Origin: Trogon surrucura
Taxonomy: Eukaryota > Chordata > Aves > Trogoniformes > Trogonidae
Length of the DNA: 64,000 nucleotides
Assembly (NCBI GenBank): GCA_020746105.1
Contig: CM036618.1
Span: forward strand, 115,761,308-115,825,307
Direction of reading: 5' to 3'
Both the position numbers and the translations under genes were made by a program. This document shows, one piece after another, positions 34,081-48,180 of the stretch. A model generated the notes under the pieces. The model ran no database searches. It was not told where the DNA came from and saw nothing but the letters and a program-made list of their open reading frames with translations. Each line of letters begins with the position of its first letter. Position 1 is the first letter of the stretch.

Positions 34081-37000
34081 GTTACACACAAACTGAATGC
34101 TTTTGCCGACAGATGAGGAATTTAAATCAACGTTTACGTGCTTACCTGGAGCAGGGCTTGGCTGACTCCCTTGACAGAGAGAAGTTTGTAAAAGAAATAT
34201 TGCAGAAATAGCCCATGGTTGAAGTTGGGGTGAACATAGCAGGTTTGACTAGACCAGGTCGTTGCCCCTGAGCACAGGGTGTAACTTTTTGGGTGAGAAA
34301 ATGCAAATCCAGCAGTAGCCCAATGGTCTTGAATCTCCCGCTTAGGTAGGAGCCGCTGCCTGATGGGTTGCAGGGAAAGGGTGGATTATCTCCAGCCACA
34401 CCAGCAGGTTAAAAAATGAGTCTCCAGCTTGGGTATGGAGAAGGGGGGTGTCCCTGGGACAGAGGCAACAGGAGCAAGAACTCCTCCAGAGAGATGGACA
34501 TCCTTGTGTATTTATTTTCCCCTCTCCCAAGCCCTGAGTCAGGGCTTGTAGCAACCTGCAGCCAAACCAGTGACCTGCTCCTGGGCTCCAAGATTCAATA
34601 TCTGCAGTGATTAATTTCCTTGGGATTAAGTTCCTCTGATTTAAAGAAACAGATAATGGCTAATAAGGGGAAACATCACTAGCATAAACACTGCTTTGGC
34701 ATTTACCATTTGAAATAATTTATATTCTCCGGTCTAGTGGGTTTGTATCACCAGACTTAATGACTGTTTCTGTTTAATTTTCAGATGCTTAATTGCAGTA
34801 GAACACTTCAACACCATTAAATTAAAACAAGCTACCAGCTTTTCCTTGTCTGTGCTGCTGGCCCGGCTCCAAGTGACATTTAAAGCAATCTCAGATGTTT
34901 TATTCCTGCCACACAGGCTGCTTCGCTTGTGAACAAAAAAGTGTGGGGGTTCCAAGGTGGGGGGGAAGGCGGAGATGTGGAGGGGGCATTACCTACAGCC
35001 ACTGACACGGGAGCAATAAAGACAGCTACCAGGCAGAAGAGAATTGGGATGAGGTTTGGTAGCCACAACTGGTTCTCCTCCTCCAGAGCTGATCTGAGGT
35101 ACCTGACTGCACCGACAGCTGGGCAAAAGGTTCAGGGGCACAGAGGGACCCCAAAACGGGAGCAAACCCTGGACAGGAGCTGTCAACCTCAGCCTTGGCA
35201 GCCCACCCCCCACTTTTCAGCCTGACACAAGCTCTGCTGAGGGTTTTGCCATGAGAAATCCTGTTAAGGGATTTTATCTTGGGCAATTTCACACCTTTGA
35301 GAAAATTTTCCAATGTGGAAGTACTTTGGGTATCAGGTACCGATTAAAAAAGAGGTAAGAGGAAATGGAGTTCCTCCGTAAGTGAATATTCCTTGGTAAT
35401 GGATGTTTAGAGTTAGTATGTGTCTTTACAACATCATTCATAGGGGTATTGTTTGCTTCTGACAGTTTTTCTTTTAAGATTAATGTGCTTATGAAAACCT
35501 TGTGCACTGCTCCATGAGGCAAGCTTGAAATCCATCAGCAATACCATCGCCATGACACAATGCCGGGAGAGTAAAGCAAATGACAAACAGAATCTAGTTT
35601 TCCAGAGGCCAGTGTGTGTTGAAGAGAAATGATCTGAAGCGAAATTTGGCCTCTCTCCAGCCACCCTTCCTGTTCTGCTGTTGGCACTACCAGTGAGGAG
35701 GGAGAGAGTAAAAATACACGCAAGGGAGTGAAAGAAAACAGAATTAATTGGGGGGGGAATAACTCAAACCTGCTAGAGTTTGGTCTCTTTCTAGCAAACA
35801 AGCATATGGAAAATCCATATAAAAGATTAAAGACTGTTTCAGCCAAACACGCTTGTTACACACATAAATAATTTCATCGGAGATCAGCGGAAACAATGCA
35901 ATTAGAGGTAAGTTGCATTTAGCGTGTTGGGATTGCATCCAGTTGACGTGCATCCCTGTGAAAATTCAAACTTCATGGCCCAGACCCTGAGCTACTCTCA
36001 ACTGCCAAAGTTGTGTTGATTTGTTATTATTTTTTATTTTTTTTACGTTTGCTTTCCCAACCCTGATTAGAAAAGACGAGGGTCTGACCTCGACACTGCT
36101 CTTACTTGGGCAAAGTTAGCCATGTGCTCCCACTGGTGTCCTGGTCATCTGACCTGGTCATCTGTGTGCCAGATAACCTGGGAACGACACGAAGGCAGAA
36201 CCCTCTGCTCAAAGCTGGGAGACAAAACCAAAAATAATCAACCAAAAAACAAACCACCTTAAACCAACATTTGTGTAACTTTTCCAGCTTTCCAAGGGAA
36301 GGAGACTGACAGAGATCATCCACCCATCCGTCTTTCTGACACCCTGTTGCTCAGTGCCCAGCTACATGCTTCACCATCCACTGCAGCCTTGGAAAAAATA
36401 AAATATTGTTTTGCTACCAGTGAGATGCAGGGGCTAGAGGAACAGAGAGAACACAAGTCCCCTGAGAGGGAAAACTCCCCACCAGTCCATTTTATTTCTC
36501 CATGGTCAGCTGCTACTGCTTTGCATGGCACCAACACATCATCTCTTATTTAGGGTGCTTGAGTCCCAGAATACAATTTGGTGAAGCCCCAAGGCCCTTT
36601 ATTTTTTTCCCCCTAGACCACTTGCCAGGGTGGATGGCTCGCATGAGGCCTCTCGTTTCTGCTCTTCATCAGCGGCTCCATCACGTAGAAGTGGAAGAAG
36701 TGGGAGGTATCCACTTCTGGCTGTCACCATCATGACTTCTAGGAGGGATGTTCGCAAAGCTGAACAGACATGGTGAGCACGAGGAAACGAGAGCCACCAC
36801 ATCCACATCTCGGCTTCTGCCAAAAAATAACAGCAAGAAAACACAGATTTGGTAGGAAAGGGTCTCCTGAAGGGGATATCTTTCACCTCTTTGTGACTTC
36901 TTCCACAAATATGTCGTCCTTCAACACCTTTTTTTTGTTGACAAAATCTCTGTCAATATGGCCTGAACTTCAAACTTGATACCATCTCTGCACCAAGAGG

Positions 37001-37671
37001 AACCGGTTGCACCAGAAATGCTGTTGTGAGAGATGTCTGTGTGGAAACACAAACCGCCTCCTGCCTCCCAGCCCTGATATCAGGTGCAGCTCGCTTTGTG
37101 GAAGGACATTTCTCACTTCTTTAAACCCTCACTCACCCAAAAAGTTATGCTAAAGCTTTTTTTCCTCTTTTGGCAGTGTTACTGGATTTAAAGGGAAATG
37201 AAAAAGCAGAGATGAAGGAGACGCCTTTATCTTATCAGCTATCACTTTTCAGAAACGCAGAGGTCTGAAATTTGAAAAAGGAGATAAAGTTCAGCAGGGG
37301 TTTCTTTGGCAAAAATTAGAAACATCTACAGATTGCCAGTACTATCCCTCACATGCATTTGCAAAGCTTTCAGTTTTTAAAATAAGGGGACAAAAGTAAT
37401 TTAAACAAAAAAAAAAGTTTCTGATATAAAAAGCAACTTGGGGCTGGGGTGATTTTTCTTGGTTAGGTGTAGAGTTGTCAGGATGGTACTGGCTCTGTGA
37501 GGAGGTTGTTCACAGACACACAGGTCAGGGTACTCTGAGTCCCCTGTCAGAATCGACTGGAAAGTATTCTAAACTCGGAAAAGAAGAAAAAAATATATAG
37601 CGAGAGAAAAAAAAAGGAAGCAGAAGGCTCCCCGTCCGGGGCTTGCACAGCCCAGGGCTGTGCCGGCGGCA

Positions 37672-37686
37672 GCTCCATCTAGTGCT
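37672..37686 (-). promoter_or_regulatory. CTCF-like motif between PAX1 and NKX2-2
   Basis: The minus strand reads AGCACTAGATGGAGC. The central CACTAGATGG is typical of vertebrate CTCF sites, while the flanking core positions deviate twice from CCASNAGRKGGC. It sits in a roughly 100-base GC-rich patch within A+T-rich surroundings, about one third of the way from PAX1 to NKX2-2. Confidence 0.35.
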
Positions 37687-40600
37687 GCTCGCCGAGAGGT
37701 ACCGCCGAGTGGTGGGTACCAGGGGGTGCTCTGACCTTGGGGACACTCTGACCCTGCATTTGGGAGCAGAATTGTTTTCTTTGGGGTGAAGAGACACACA
37801 GCAAGCAGAGCTCTCCCCAAGGCAATGCAGACGCGACGGTTATTCCCCACTGGGAACTTGCTCCGTCTCTCAAAATAGCATTTCTTCGACCCAATGAGAT
37901 GACCTGGATGAAATTCTGCAGAGTAACTCCTCCGGCAACGGACAAAACGGTTCTTGCCCATCACGTACTTCCTGCCATGGTCTTCCTGTGGCAAATCCAA
38001 GAAAATGTTAAAAAACACCAGAAAGGAGAGCTCCAAGCCCAGGTTTATATACATTATTATATACCTGTGCACTTGCCAACACACACAGAAGTGCTGGGTA
38101 TCAAACATTTCCTCAGGGAATCTGATTCAGGTCATCAGGTAGTAAATAACAAACCCTCCAGGCCACAGGCCAGCAAGTCAGAGATTGCCTCAGACCCTGA
38201 ATCTCCTTCCCGGTGAGAAGCAGCTTCATCCCACCATGCCCTAGGTGACGCTCACAGGTCAAGGGCTGCCCAGGGCTCCTGGCACACATAGAACAGCCTT
38301 GTTACGGGGTAAATCTCCACATGCCATCTCTGTAGGTGCCGTCTCCACCCTCTCCCATCACGCACAGATCTCCAGGAGCTGGCTGCAGGTTTAAGCAAGG
38401 GATGCCACACTGAGAGGTTGTTATCAAGAGCCCCAAAAAGCTCCTGGCCATTCCCAGGTGGCATCTGCCCACACCTGAACGGAAGAGCTCATTGGCAGAA
38501 GAGGAAGTCAAGATGAGAAATAGTCAAGGCAGCTACTCCCTCCTCCAGGAAGGGAGCTCTTCTGCTCTCACTTGCACTTCCAAAATGTTTGTATTGTTAC
38601 CGGTCATTGACACAGCTCTGGGTGCCCATCACCCACTGTGGAAATGAACATAAATTATGGAGAGGACTATCTATCCACTCCACTGATATTTTCACCCTAT
38701 TTGGGAGGGCCTTTTAAAGTCGCCTTTCAGCAGTTTCTCTGCATTCCTGCACTTCAGTAAAGATCTTGGAAATATATCAACCCACAAATGGTAAAATCCG
38801 ACCTTAGGTATTAACAACTACTTCTTAAACATTGCCTGAACACTTGACAGATAAACCCAGGGTTTCTAGCAGGGAAGGAATTTCTTTTGCTTTTCTAAAC
38901 CATTCAGCAATCTGTTACGGATAAAGATGCAATTCAGCCACACCTGAGTAAGGAAAAGCTGATGCTGAGCAAAGGGAAGCAGTTAAATGTTTCATGGAGC
39001 AGGTTCAGCCTGCTCAGAGGAAGGGTCATACTCACAACTAGTGTGCACTTTCTACAGGTTAGGATTGCCATTGTGTTCTCTGGTTGCGTTAGTTTTTCTG
39101 TTGTAGAGGTTACAATTCAGGTCTGTGACAACACACTTGGCCTGTGACAAGTAGAGAAAAGAACAGAGGAGAGGGACCCTGAGGTCTCCCCATACCAGGG
39201 GGTGGGGATGGTGGGTGACCCCATAGGGCCAGGTTCCCCACGGGTGATGCTGTAGCAGCCCCATGCAGCTTCACGTCGTGCCGGGAGATGGCAATCTTCA
39301 TCTTCCCTCCTCCACTCGAAAGGGAGCTGCTGCAGGTCTGCTTACCGAGAAACATGCAGGGAATAAAGCTATTAAACTCAACAGCCTAGTGAGATAAGTC
39401 CCGCACAGGGAAACCCCTCTTAAACATTTTTAAATGAATGGGGATTTATTCTCGTATTTAAAACAATAACGTGTATTTGCCCTGCAGTGCATTATCTCCC
39501 TTTATATTCTCGAATAAACTACAGAAAATTAGAGTGTCTCTGTTATCTGTTTGCTATCTGTGGCAGGATTAGAGGCATCATGAACTAAGCTTTGAATCAA
39601 CAATGTTTTATTGGTTCATGTCACTAAAGGCTGGTTATGACTGAGCTAAATAAGACATCAAGCCTTCCTTCCTCCTGCCTGAAGCCCTGCGGATGCTCGT
39701 GTGAGTGGCCATGACTCCTCTTTTTGGGGAGGGCAGAGGAGAAAGGGGTTTGCATCGTGATTTCAAGCATTCCTTCTCTTTCACATAAGCAAAAGGAGCT
39801 GATGGGTCTTCTCCTCCTGAGGAATGAGAAGGGGACGGCCAGAGTGTGCTTGAAACTGCTGCACTTGGGTTAAAAAAGCTGTGGTTTAATCACTGCTTCT
39901 CTATTATGCTTCTGGAAATAGACAAATAAATAACAAAGAAAAAAAAGAAAAGCAACCCAGGAATCTGCAAGCCCACCTTTCAGGGCTCTGGGTCACACCT
40001 AGTCCCTCTCACCTCTGGAAGTTGGAGGAAAACAACATGCTGCAGACACAATCGCTTAAATGGGAAGGCAAAGGGATGGGATTTGCGACCTCTGGAGAGC
40101 TCCCTGATCATCTACAACAGTCAGAACCACCAGGAGTGGACCTGCCAAGAGGTCAGACAGTCTCCTGCTCCTGCTCAATTCCAAGCAAAGTTTGGCCATT
40201 TTTTCAAGAAGACAGTGAAAGAGTTGTCCCTGTGGAGGCACCAGCCCTGATTCTACCTTCAAGAAGTGCAACTCCTGGGCAGGTTCCCTGTCTCCAGGTA
40301 ACAAACTCACATGTAGCTTTAAAAGACCATTTCTAATCTCCCAGAAATGGGGAAATGGCCCAAAAAAAAGAGCAGTTAGGTCTGAGGCCAGGGCAAGAAG
40401 AGCTGCAGTTGTTCTGGTGCCGATTCCAGCTGGAGGTGCCTGCCCTCCCTCTCATGCCTCACTGATTCCATTTTCTGGCCCAAAGAGGACAAAAGATGCT
40501 TCAATCACAAAGACACCCACCTTGGCGAGACCCCAGCTCATGAGGAGTCGGGTAACCCATTGCCTTGCAGCCAGGAAAACAGTGGTCATAAGTGTAAGCT

Positions 40601-42904
40601 ACATTTTCCTTACCTGGCTGGTGAGGGAAAAATGGGACAGTTATTCCCAAAAAAAGTCCTAAACATGGTTCGATTCTCCTTTCCTCCTCTTCTTTTTCTT
40701 TTTCTTTTTCTCCTCTTCTTTCAGTTGTAAAAATGCCATTCTGTCACCCCAATAGCCACCTGGAGAACAAAGTCAACAGAGGGGTGACGATAGCAGTATC
40801 ACTGTTGAGGCATCCATGCACTCAATCGAGCAGCGAGTTCTGCTTCACACCATGTAACCTCTGGTTCTGCACACATAAGAAATGCAGCCGGGCTGTTTCC
40901 TCAATAAGATGTCCTTACTTGGTTTTTCTATTACTGTTATCAGGGAGGATCAAAACAGACAGATGCATTTACTGTTTTCCATCAAAAGATAATGAAAAGA
41001 AACAGTTTATAAAATCAGATTATATGAAAAATTGCCTAATGATTATAATTTCTAAACCCATCGCTGAATAATGATGTATTCAAGAGTTGTCATCGAATGA
41101 TGAAAGAAACCTAATATGAAAGACTTTCTCTATGAAGAATGACTACAGATGAATTGCACAGAGATACAATCCCCTGATAAAGGACAATAAGAGCCTCTAG
41201 AACACTTAATAATAGACTACTCAGGATGAATTGAGTATTGCAATAAAAGCCCATAAATTAAAAAGTTTCAGAACGATTTCTGATAAAAGACATGCCAAGG
41301 TGAAATAAAAAAAAATATATCCTTGAAATCGACAGATGTACCAGCTACAGCACATTAGGTAATAGAAAACACACTCTATAAACTCAAAATAATTGATTTT
41401 AAGGAGCATGCTATTGAACCTTATGCACAGCAAGCTTTCCCTTGGAAAATCTTTTGTGTAAGTCAAATTAGGATAGGGACATACGCATGCAGGCTGCACT
41501 TGGGGAGGAGGGGTTTGGATGCATTTCCGTTATGGCTGGTGTTAAGAAGCTCTGTGAGGAAGAGCCCAAGGATGAAGGTCAGACCTGCAAGCAAGGAGGA
41601 AAGCATGGTTTAGGCATCTACCAGCCTCACCTCAGCCTAGGACCTCCCTAAGATGGCTAGAACCTACCTTCAAAACCACCAAAGCCCACAAGACTTCATT
41701 GGCTTTTGACATCAAAGAGTTTCCCAGATCCCTAAAGCTTCGCAAGACCATCTCATCAGCAGCTCCGAGATGCTCGGAGGCAAAGAAACCTCAAGAACGG
41801 GTCTGAAGGTTCCTCCTTCCCTTGAACATCTCCTGCCAGGCTGATGGGTTGACCTCAGCATGACTGGGGGGGCAGCAGGCTGGAGGCTGGCTCATGTCCC
41901 ACGGATCTGCCAGAAGGAAGGTAGAAAACAGGTTTAAGACATTAGATTTGCTGGCTGTGCTTAAAATAGCCCTGCTCACTCACTGTTGGTGCAGGGAGGC
42001 AAGATGATTTATTATAAGTTGCACCAGCAACTTATTAGTCGTGTTGGACGCCTAGGAAAGGTCTTTGATATGTATCTGAAAAAAAAGCTGCAAATCTATA
42101 AGAGATAAACTTGTATGAATAGTGTCACCCAGAGTATAGATGAAGCTCTCAGACACATCTTCATATCACATAGCGTGGTGTAGGACTACTATGCTTATAC
42201 AATCTGTGCATTAATTTCACTTAGAAGAGAAATTCATTACCCTGTCTCTACAGAAGGAGAGTTGACCCAGTCAGCGCATCGCTGAGGCTTTGTTTGCTGT
42301 GTCCCACAACCTGCGTTGGCAGGCACAATCCTCAAGTGCAAACTTCCCCCTCAAATGCACCACTTCAGGCTCCAAACAACATCGGTCCGCCTCAAACCCT
42401 GCGTCATTTAGGAGGCAGCAAGGGAACAACAGGATCTGTCAAGGAGCACCTTGCTTCAAATCCAGTCATTAGATCACCACAGGTCTCCTGCCAGCTCTGC
42501 GATTAGACCATGACTAATTACAGCTTTTTTTTTTTTCTTTTTTCCCCTCTAACGAAGGGACGCCCAAGCATTCAGTGCAACTGCAGCAGAAAACAATAAT
42601 CATAAAGAGTCCCACTAAACATCTGCAGTTAGAGCGTTCTCTATTAACTGCACTAATTAACCTCACTAGGCACAGAGCAGCTGCTTGAGAAGCAACTAGA
42701 TGCTCCAGGACTGCCAGCATCCCAGAGCAAAGATCCCCTGGAGCAGGGGGATCTCACCAGGCAGGACCGTCCCTCCCAGGCCATGGAGAGTGACGGCAGC
42801 GCCTTCCCCAAATGACACAAATAATGAAGTTGGGGAGAAGGGGAAGGTGGGCAAGATGGATATTGATGCTTAGTGATTTGGCCATCACTGGTTGCATGGG
42901 GAAA

Positions 42905-43585
42905 ACGTTCACTTGCCCGTGACAAGGACTTGGGAGTACTGGTGGACGAGGACCTCAACATGAGCGATTAGTGTGCCAATCGTGTCCTGGGCTGCATCAA
43001 GAGGTGCGTGGCCAGCAGGTCAAGGGAGGTGATTCTCCCCCTCTGTTCCAGTCTCGTGAGATGTCACCTGGAGTACTGCGTCCAGTGCTGGAGCCCACAG
43101 CACAAGAAAGATCTGGACATGCTGGAGTGTGTCCAGAGAAGGGCCACAAGGATGATCAGAGGGCTAGAGCACCTCTCCTATGAAGACAGATTAAGAGAGT
43201 TGGAGTTGTTCAGTCTCGAGAAAAGAAGACTCTGAGAAGACCTTATTGTGGCCTTCAATATCTCAAGGGGGCCTACGAGAAAGCTGGTGAGGGACTTTTT
43301 AGGATGTCGGGTAGTGATAGGACTAGGGGGAATGGATTAAAGCTAGAGATGGATCGGTTCAGATTGGATGTTAGGAGGCAGTTCTTCACCATGAGGGTGG
43401 TGAGACACTGAAACAGGTTTCCCAGAGAGGTGGTGGAAGCTCCATCCCTGGAAGTTTTTAAGACCAGGCTGGATGGGGCTCTGAGCAGCCTGATCTAGTG
43501 GGAGATGTCCCTGCCCATGGTGGGGGGGTTGGAACTAGATGATGTTTCAGGTCCCTTCCAACCCTGACAATTCTATGACTGTTTG
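42905..43585 (+). mobile_element. CR1 retrotransposon copy e, 3' portion
   Basis: Plus-strand CR1. A C-terminal ORF2 segment is readable at 43008-43235 ([20 protein letters not shown], then LERVQ-like and EKRRL). It is followed by a degraded continuation with stops and the 3' end with GGTCCCTTCCAACC and AATTCTATGACTG. The whole reverse-transcriptase part is missing, so this is a short 5'-truncated insertion. Confidence 0.95.
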
Positions 43586-44601
43586 ATTAAAAAGCAATTG
43601 TTTGTGGAAACAAGCTCAGGCCTACAATGCCTGAAAACACCCTCACAGAAACTGAGCCCCAGGAAAAGCTGAGCAGGGCAATGAGTCTCCACCAGCCACC
43701 CAGCCCCTCTCCCTTTCTAGCTTTGCTCTTGTTCAATTTCGATTTTATTGGGTTGTTTGGGGTTTTTTGTGTCTTGGTGGGGTTTTTTTCAGTTTCTCTC
43801 AGATTATTTCTAACTTCCTAAACTCCAGGAAAATCCTTTAACTTTCCTGTAGGCTCTCCAGTTCTCACAGCTCTTTGCCAGAGTACACAGCCGAATAAAA
43901 ACAAGATAAACTAAAGACCGAGAGCCTGAGCATCTCTCTCAGTAAAGCAACTGTTGTGCTTCGAGTGAGAGTAAAGCCCTGTCTCATCTGGCAGCCAGGG
44001 TTGGAATTAGAGGAGAAGGAAGCTTTTTCTAATTTTTCCTGTCCCCAGAAGGATCTGTCTTCATGTCACCTAATTATTGCTCCTGCATGAAGCTGCTACC
44101 AAACCTCATCACACTGAGTTGTATGCAGGCAGCAGAACAACAGAGAAACGGAACAAGAGACACCATCACAGTTTTATCCCAGACTTTTTGCCTTTGGTTT
44201 TGCTACCTAGCCTTAATTCACTCACAGCACACAGCCACAGAATTTGCTCCAGCCAAACACTTTCAATCCAGGGGTGTCCAAGACAGATTCCCCAAGCTCA
44301 TGGCCTGACTCCATCGCATTCATCCCAAGCCCCTGATGTTCCAGGAGAGGCAATGCCTCATCTCTCCAGTTTCAAACCAATCTCAGAGTAATTTCTGGGA
44401 GAGGTTCACTCCCTTTCTGTTTGGCTTTCTTAGCCAGAATATTCATATTTTCCCATCTGTGCCTTATTTTAGAGCACCTTCTCTCTCTCCCTTTTTGACA
44501 GCAAATGAGATGCTTTTGTTTCCTTTCCTTCTTCGGTCCCGATACTGGGGGGGGGCGGGGGGGGGGGGCCTGGAAATGCCACAGCATCTGAAATGGCTAC
44601 A

Positions 44602-44716
44602 CATTGGGTAAAATCCTGGCTCCCTTGAAACAGAGAGTAAAACACCCATTCATTCCCCTCTGCCGAGGCACTCACCCCGTGACTTCAATGGGACAAACTC
44701 ACAGGGCATAAAGTTG
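44602..44716. mobile_element. Ancient L3/CR1-like 3' fossil
   Basis: It begins ATTGGGTAAAATCCTGGCTC and later has CACCCATTC and GTGACTTCAATGGGAC followed by ACTCACAGGGCATAAAGTT. These are words of the old L3/CR1-type 3' region also seen at 33958-34080. Diverged, no coding part. Confidence 0.45.
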
Positions 44717-47700
44717 TTTGTTGTCCCTTAAATGGCTCTATTGTCTATTGTCGGGGCTCTTTCCTGACCTCTAAATCTTCCTGTAGCTCTGCTCTCTGCC
44801 TGTCCGAGGGTCCTAAGAGCCAAGACACCCTCCAAACACAGCAAGTGCCTTCGCAGGGTCCCGGCGTTGCTCCGAGCAAGAGGATATTTGTCCTCCTAAA
44901 CACATTTTCTGCCCTGTCTGCAAGGGCCATATAAAGGACTCTGTCCCCTTTATTAATGGATTTGTGTTGCAGAAATAATGAATAACTTCTATTTTTCCCC
45001 CCCCGGGAAGAATAAGGACTATTTGGGCAGCTGGCTCACTGCATGCCCGCCTCCATCCACCTGCAAATTGAGGCAGGCCAGGAACTGCTCCACTCCTCAC
45101 CCCCTCCCCCAACCAAAAACACGTTTGCAGTGGGCTGAGGTTTGCAGTGCCAATTCCTTGTGGCTGAAAGAGGCAGAGCTTTTTCTAAGAACACACATAG
45201 CTGAATACATGAGGCAAGGTTCCTCTCCAGAGCCTCGTGCCTGCTGAAATAAACAGATGAAAGGTCCCCGTCCTCCAGAAATAAACTCACTTTCGAGAGC
45301 ATGGCACTTGCGATTTACGGCAAGAAGGGGGAAATAAAAACCACCTCAGATCAGCTGAGACGGTCCAGGCCTGCATCCGACTCTTTTCAAGGGACCAGGT
45401 CGAGCTGTTTTCAGTTCAGCTGCCAGGGAACAGGGAGAAGGAGCTGCAGCCAACACCGCCTGCTCTGTCCCTCCACTGAAGGGCATTTGTCTGTGCTCAA
45501 AAGGTATTTGGAGAGGATTCAGGGTTGAGTTTGGTGGTGTGGAGTTTTTTTTATTTAAATCCCCATTGTTGGGCGGCTGCAGCTGCCGCAGCCGCCGGGG
45601 CGGAGATGCGGGGACCTGCCACACGGTGTCACCGGAGCTCCCCGCATCCCCGGCACAGCCCTCCCCCCAGATAGGGACCCCAGCGCCGGCACGAGGGAGG
45701 GGTGGCTTCGTATTGACCCCTCTCTGGTGGGATTTCTCCCCCTCTTTTCCCTTTTTTCTTCTCAATTCCTTTTCCTCCGCATTTCTCATCCCACCAGCGT
45801 CCCCAGAGTATCCCCAACCTTCCCTCCATGGGGAGGCAGCGTGGCTAAGCTCAGGCTCTCTACTTATTGGGCAGTCTAAATTTGATGATTCTATCTTAAT
45901 TCTTGGCTTACTTACATTCTAAGCTAGATTACTGAGCCTGTTTTAATGTGGTGTGCTAAAGATATAGCCCTCTTTGTATCGTTGCTGATTTACCCCAGGA
46001 TTGCGTGAAAATACAGGTTGGAAATATAACTTCCCAACCCGACCTTGACCATAAGACACTACCGGATGGAGAGAACTCTGTGAGCAAAGCATCTGCTTTG
46101 TACACTAACTTTACCCTGGCACCATCAGGCGAAAAGCTCAAATGGTACAATTTTTTTTTCCTGGGCAGAAGAGACCGCACAGCTGGCAACAAGGGTTTCA
46201 GTGGGTATTTTCTTTAAATTAGATTTTTAGCAGCCTTGACTCCCAGCAGCCCACAGGAAAACTCTCCTGACGCCCAACACCTGAAAATTCATACCCAGCT
46301 TAAGCTTGTGTGTGTTGTCAGCCCAGTCCAGCACGAAGGTGGGTCGTGCTCACTGCCGAGCACAGAGAACATCTACATGGGCCAAGGAGATGCACCTGCT
46401 TCAGTTTTTCCACTGCAGGCAGCAGAGCTAGCAATTCTTCTCTCCTGTTAAACCAGAGCAGAGATCACACAAGAATGTAACAGCAAGAATCCAACAAAGC
46501 TCTACAGTTCAACATCTACTTCAGGGTTTCCAATAAAAGGAATTAATAAGCCCCTAGTTACAGCCTTCTGGAACATGAAGGTGGTCAAGACATTTTGCAA
46601 TCAGAGAGAGGCAATTGCTAACCACAGTTTGAGAGGCTAAGACAAGGCAGTTGCTCCATTTGGCCAGAACAGCACAGCAAGGTCCCCCTCTGTACCTGCA
46701 TTCCCAGATGTCAACAAATACAGAAGCTATTAAAGCAAACACCAACGAGCAGCATAACCCTGCACTTCAGTGTAGCAGCACACATTTACACCAGGGAGGA
46801 GTGTTTTGTGAACTACTCTTGGAAGTTTGGAGTCTTCCTTTCAGCCAGACTTCCCTTTCCCTGACAGCTGCTTTCACCTGTGCTCCACTAATTTTCAGAG
46901 TCTGGCATCGCCCAAAATACCATTTTCCTAAAAAAGGGACTTGAATTGCTCTGTGGAGGAGCAAAGTGCTGAGATCTTAGCCCACTCTTCATCAGCCTGG
47001 GGTACTACAGGCACTTAATAAGCACTGGGAACAAATACCACATCAGACTCCATCAGTTGTTTCCCTGCATCGCTGCTCTTCTGAGGATCCTCTGGGGAAC
47101 CCCAGCACAGATCAAGACCCATCACAAAGCTGCCAAACACAGGAAAGGGTTGTGCCAGGATTTCTTTCCTGCCTGTGTTATTGCTGGCTTCTCTGAGAAA
47201 TGTTTTAAGTGCACCTTCCCCATCCGCCCCCCGCAAAAAAAAAAGCCCTCTCCAAATCAAAATTGTTATAGCACTACGAAAGCTGTATCCAGAACGTACA
47301 CCTGTTTATAGGGGGCAAGAATTAAATCAAAACATGCTGCTTTGCCTTCACGCTGTGGTAAGCTGTTGAAGTAGTAAAAGAAGTGTCTTCAGTTATTAAG
47401 GAATAATATGGCTTTATATAAGCTATATTGTACAACAGGGCACTGGGGCTAGAAGGTGGTTGAAGCTGATGGCAGGAGATTCGTGCTGTCTTCATGGACC
47501 CCATATAGCTACTTAACAGAGTAGTTACACACATACTAAGGGCGGGGGGGGGGGGACCCAAATGTGCAGTGATTAACATGTAGCAGGACAACTATCAGCT
47601 TCCTTCTGCCTAAACAAGTGGGTTCCTGGTTGCATGCCATCCATCCTCTTCCTCCCACCCCCATCCACATCTGAGTCCCCCATCACCCTCCCACTCCCTT

Positions 47701-47895
47701 TCTCCACTGCCAGGGACTCACGGGGAATATGTCAAAGCACATTTCAGAGTAATATGGCTGGAGAGCCACATTCAGACCAGCGTGTTGTAATGTGTCTGAC
47801 AACATTATATTCTGATCCAGCTCTTCATGTAACCTTCAATTTATTTCTAAGCCCCTGTGTTTATTTAACCGAATCCGTCTTCCGTCGTTTGGAGC

Positions 47896-48180
47896 AGTAG
47901 CACTCAACCTTTAAACAGCCCAAGAGCCACTTCAGGCTCGAACAGATGCAGAGAGCTCCCGAGTCAGGGAGTCACAAAAGAGCCCAGCGCATTGTGCCAC
48001 AGGCGCAACAAGCCCCCCAGTATTCATTGAACTGCTCGGGGAGGGAGAGGGTCTTTCAAGGGTGGGCTCCAGTCCTGCAAGAGCCAGGCAGGGAGGAGGT
48101 GTAGGGATAGAGAGATGTAAGGTTGGAGCTTCCATGTGGTGCCACAGCTCCCCAGAGAGCCAAATTTGAGTGTCTGGGCA
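47896..48180 (+). mobile_element. Possible hAT-type DNA transposon fossil
   Basis: The start CAGTAGCACTCAACCTTT followed by GAGCCACTTCAGGC resembles the end of Charlie/hAT elements (CAGTGGTTCTCAACC-type). I cannot match a clear opposite terminal inverted repeat, so the right edge is uncertain. Confidence 0.22.

Larger units (their letters stand above)
30341..42904. other. Gene-free interval between PAX1 and NKX2-2, proximal part
   Basis: No exon, RNA gene or intact mobile element recognised. Open frames are short and without domains. It contains an ancient L3/CR1-like fossil (33958-34080), a CTCF-like motif in a small GC-rich patch (37620-37720) and a pyrimidine tract (40674-40725). Confidence 0.55.
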
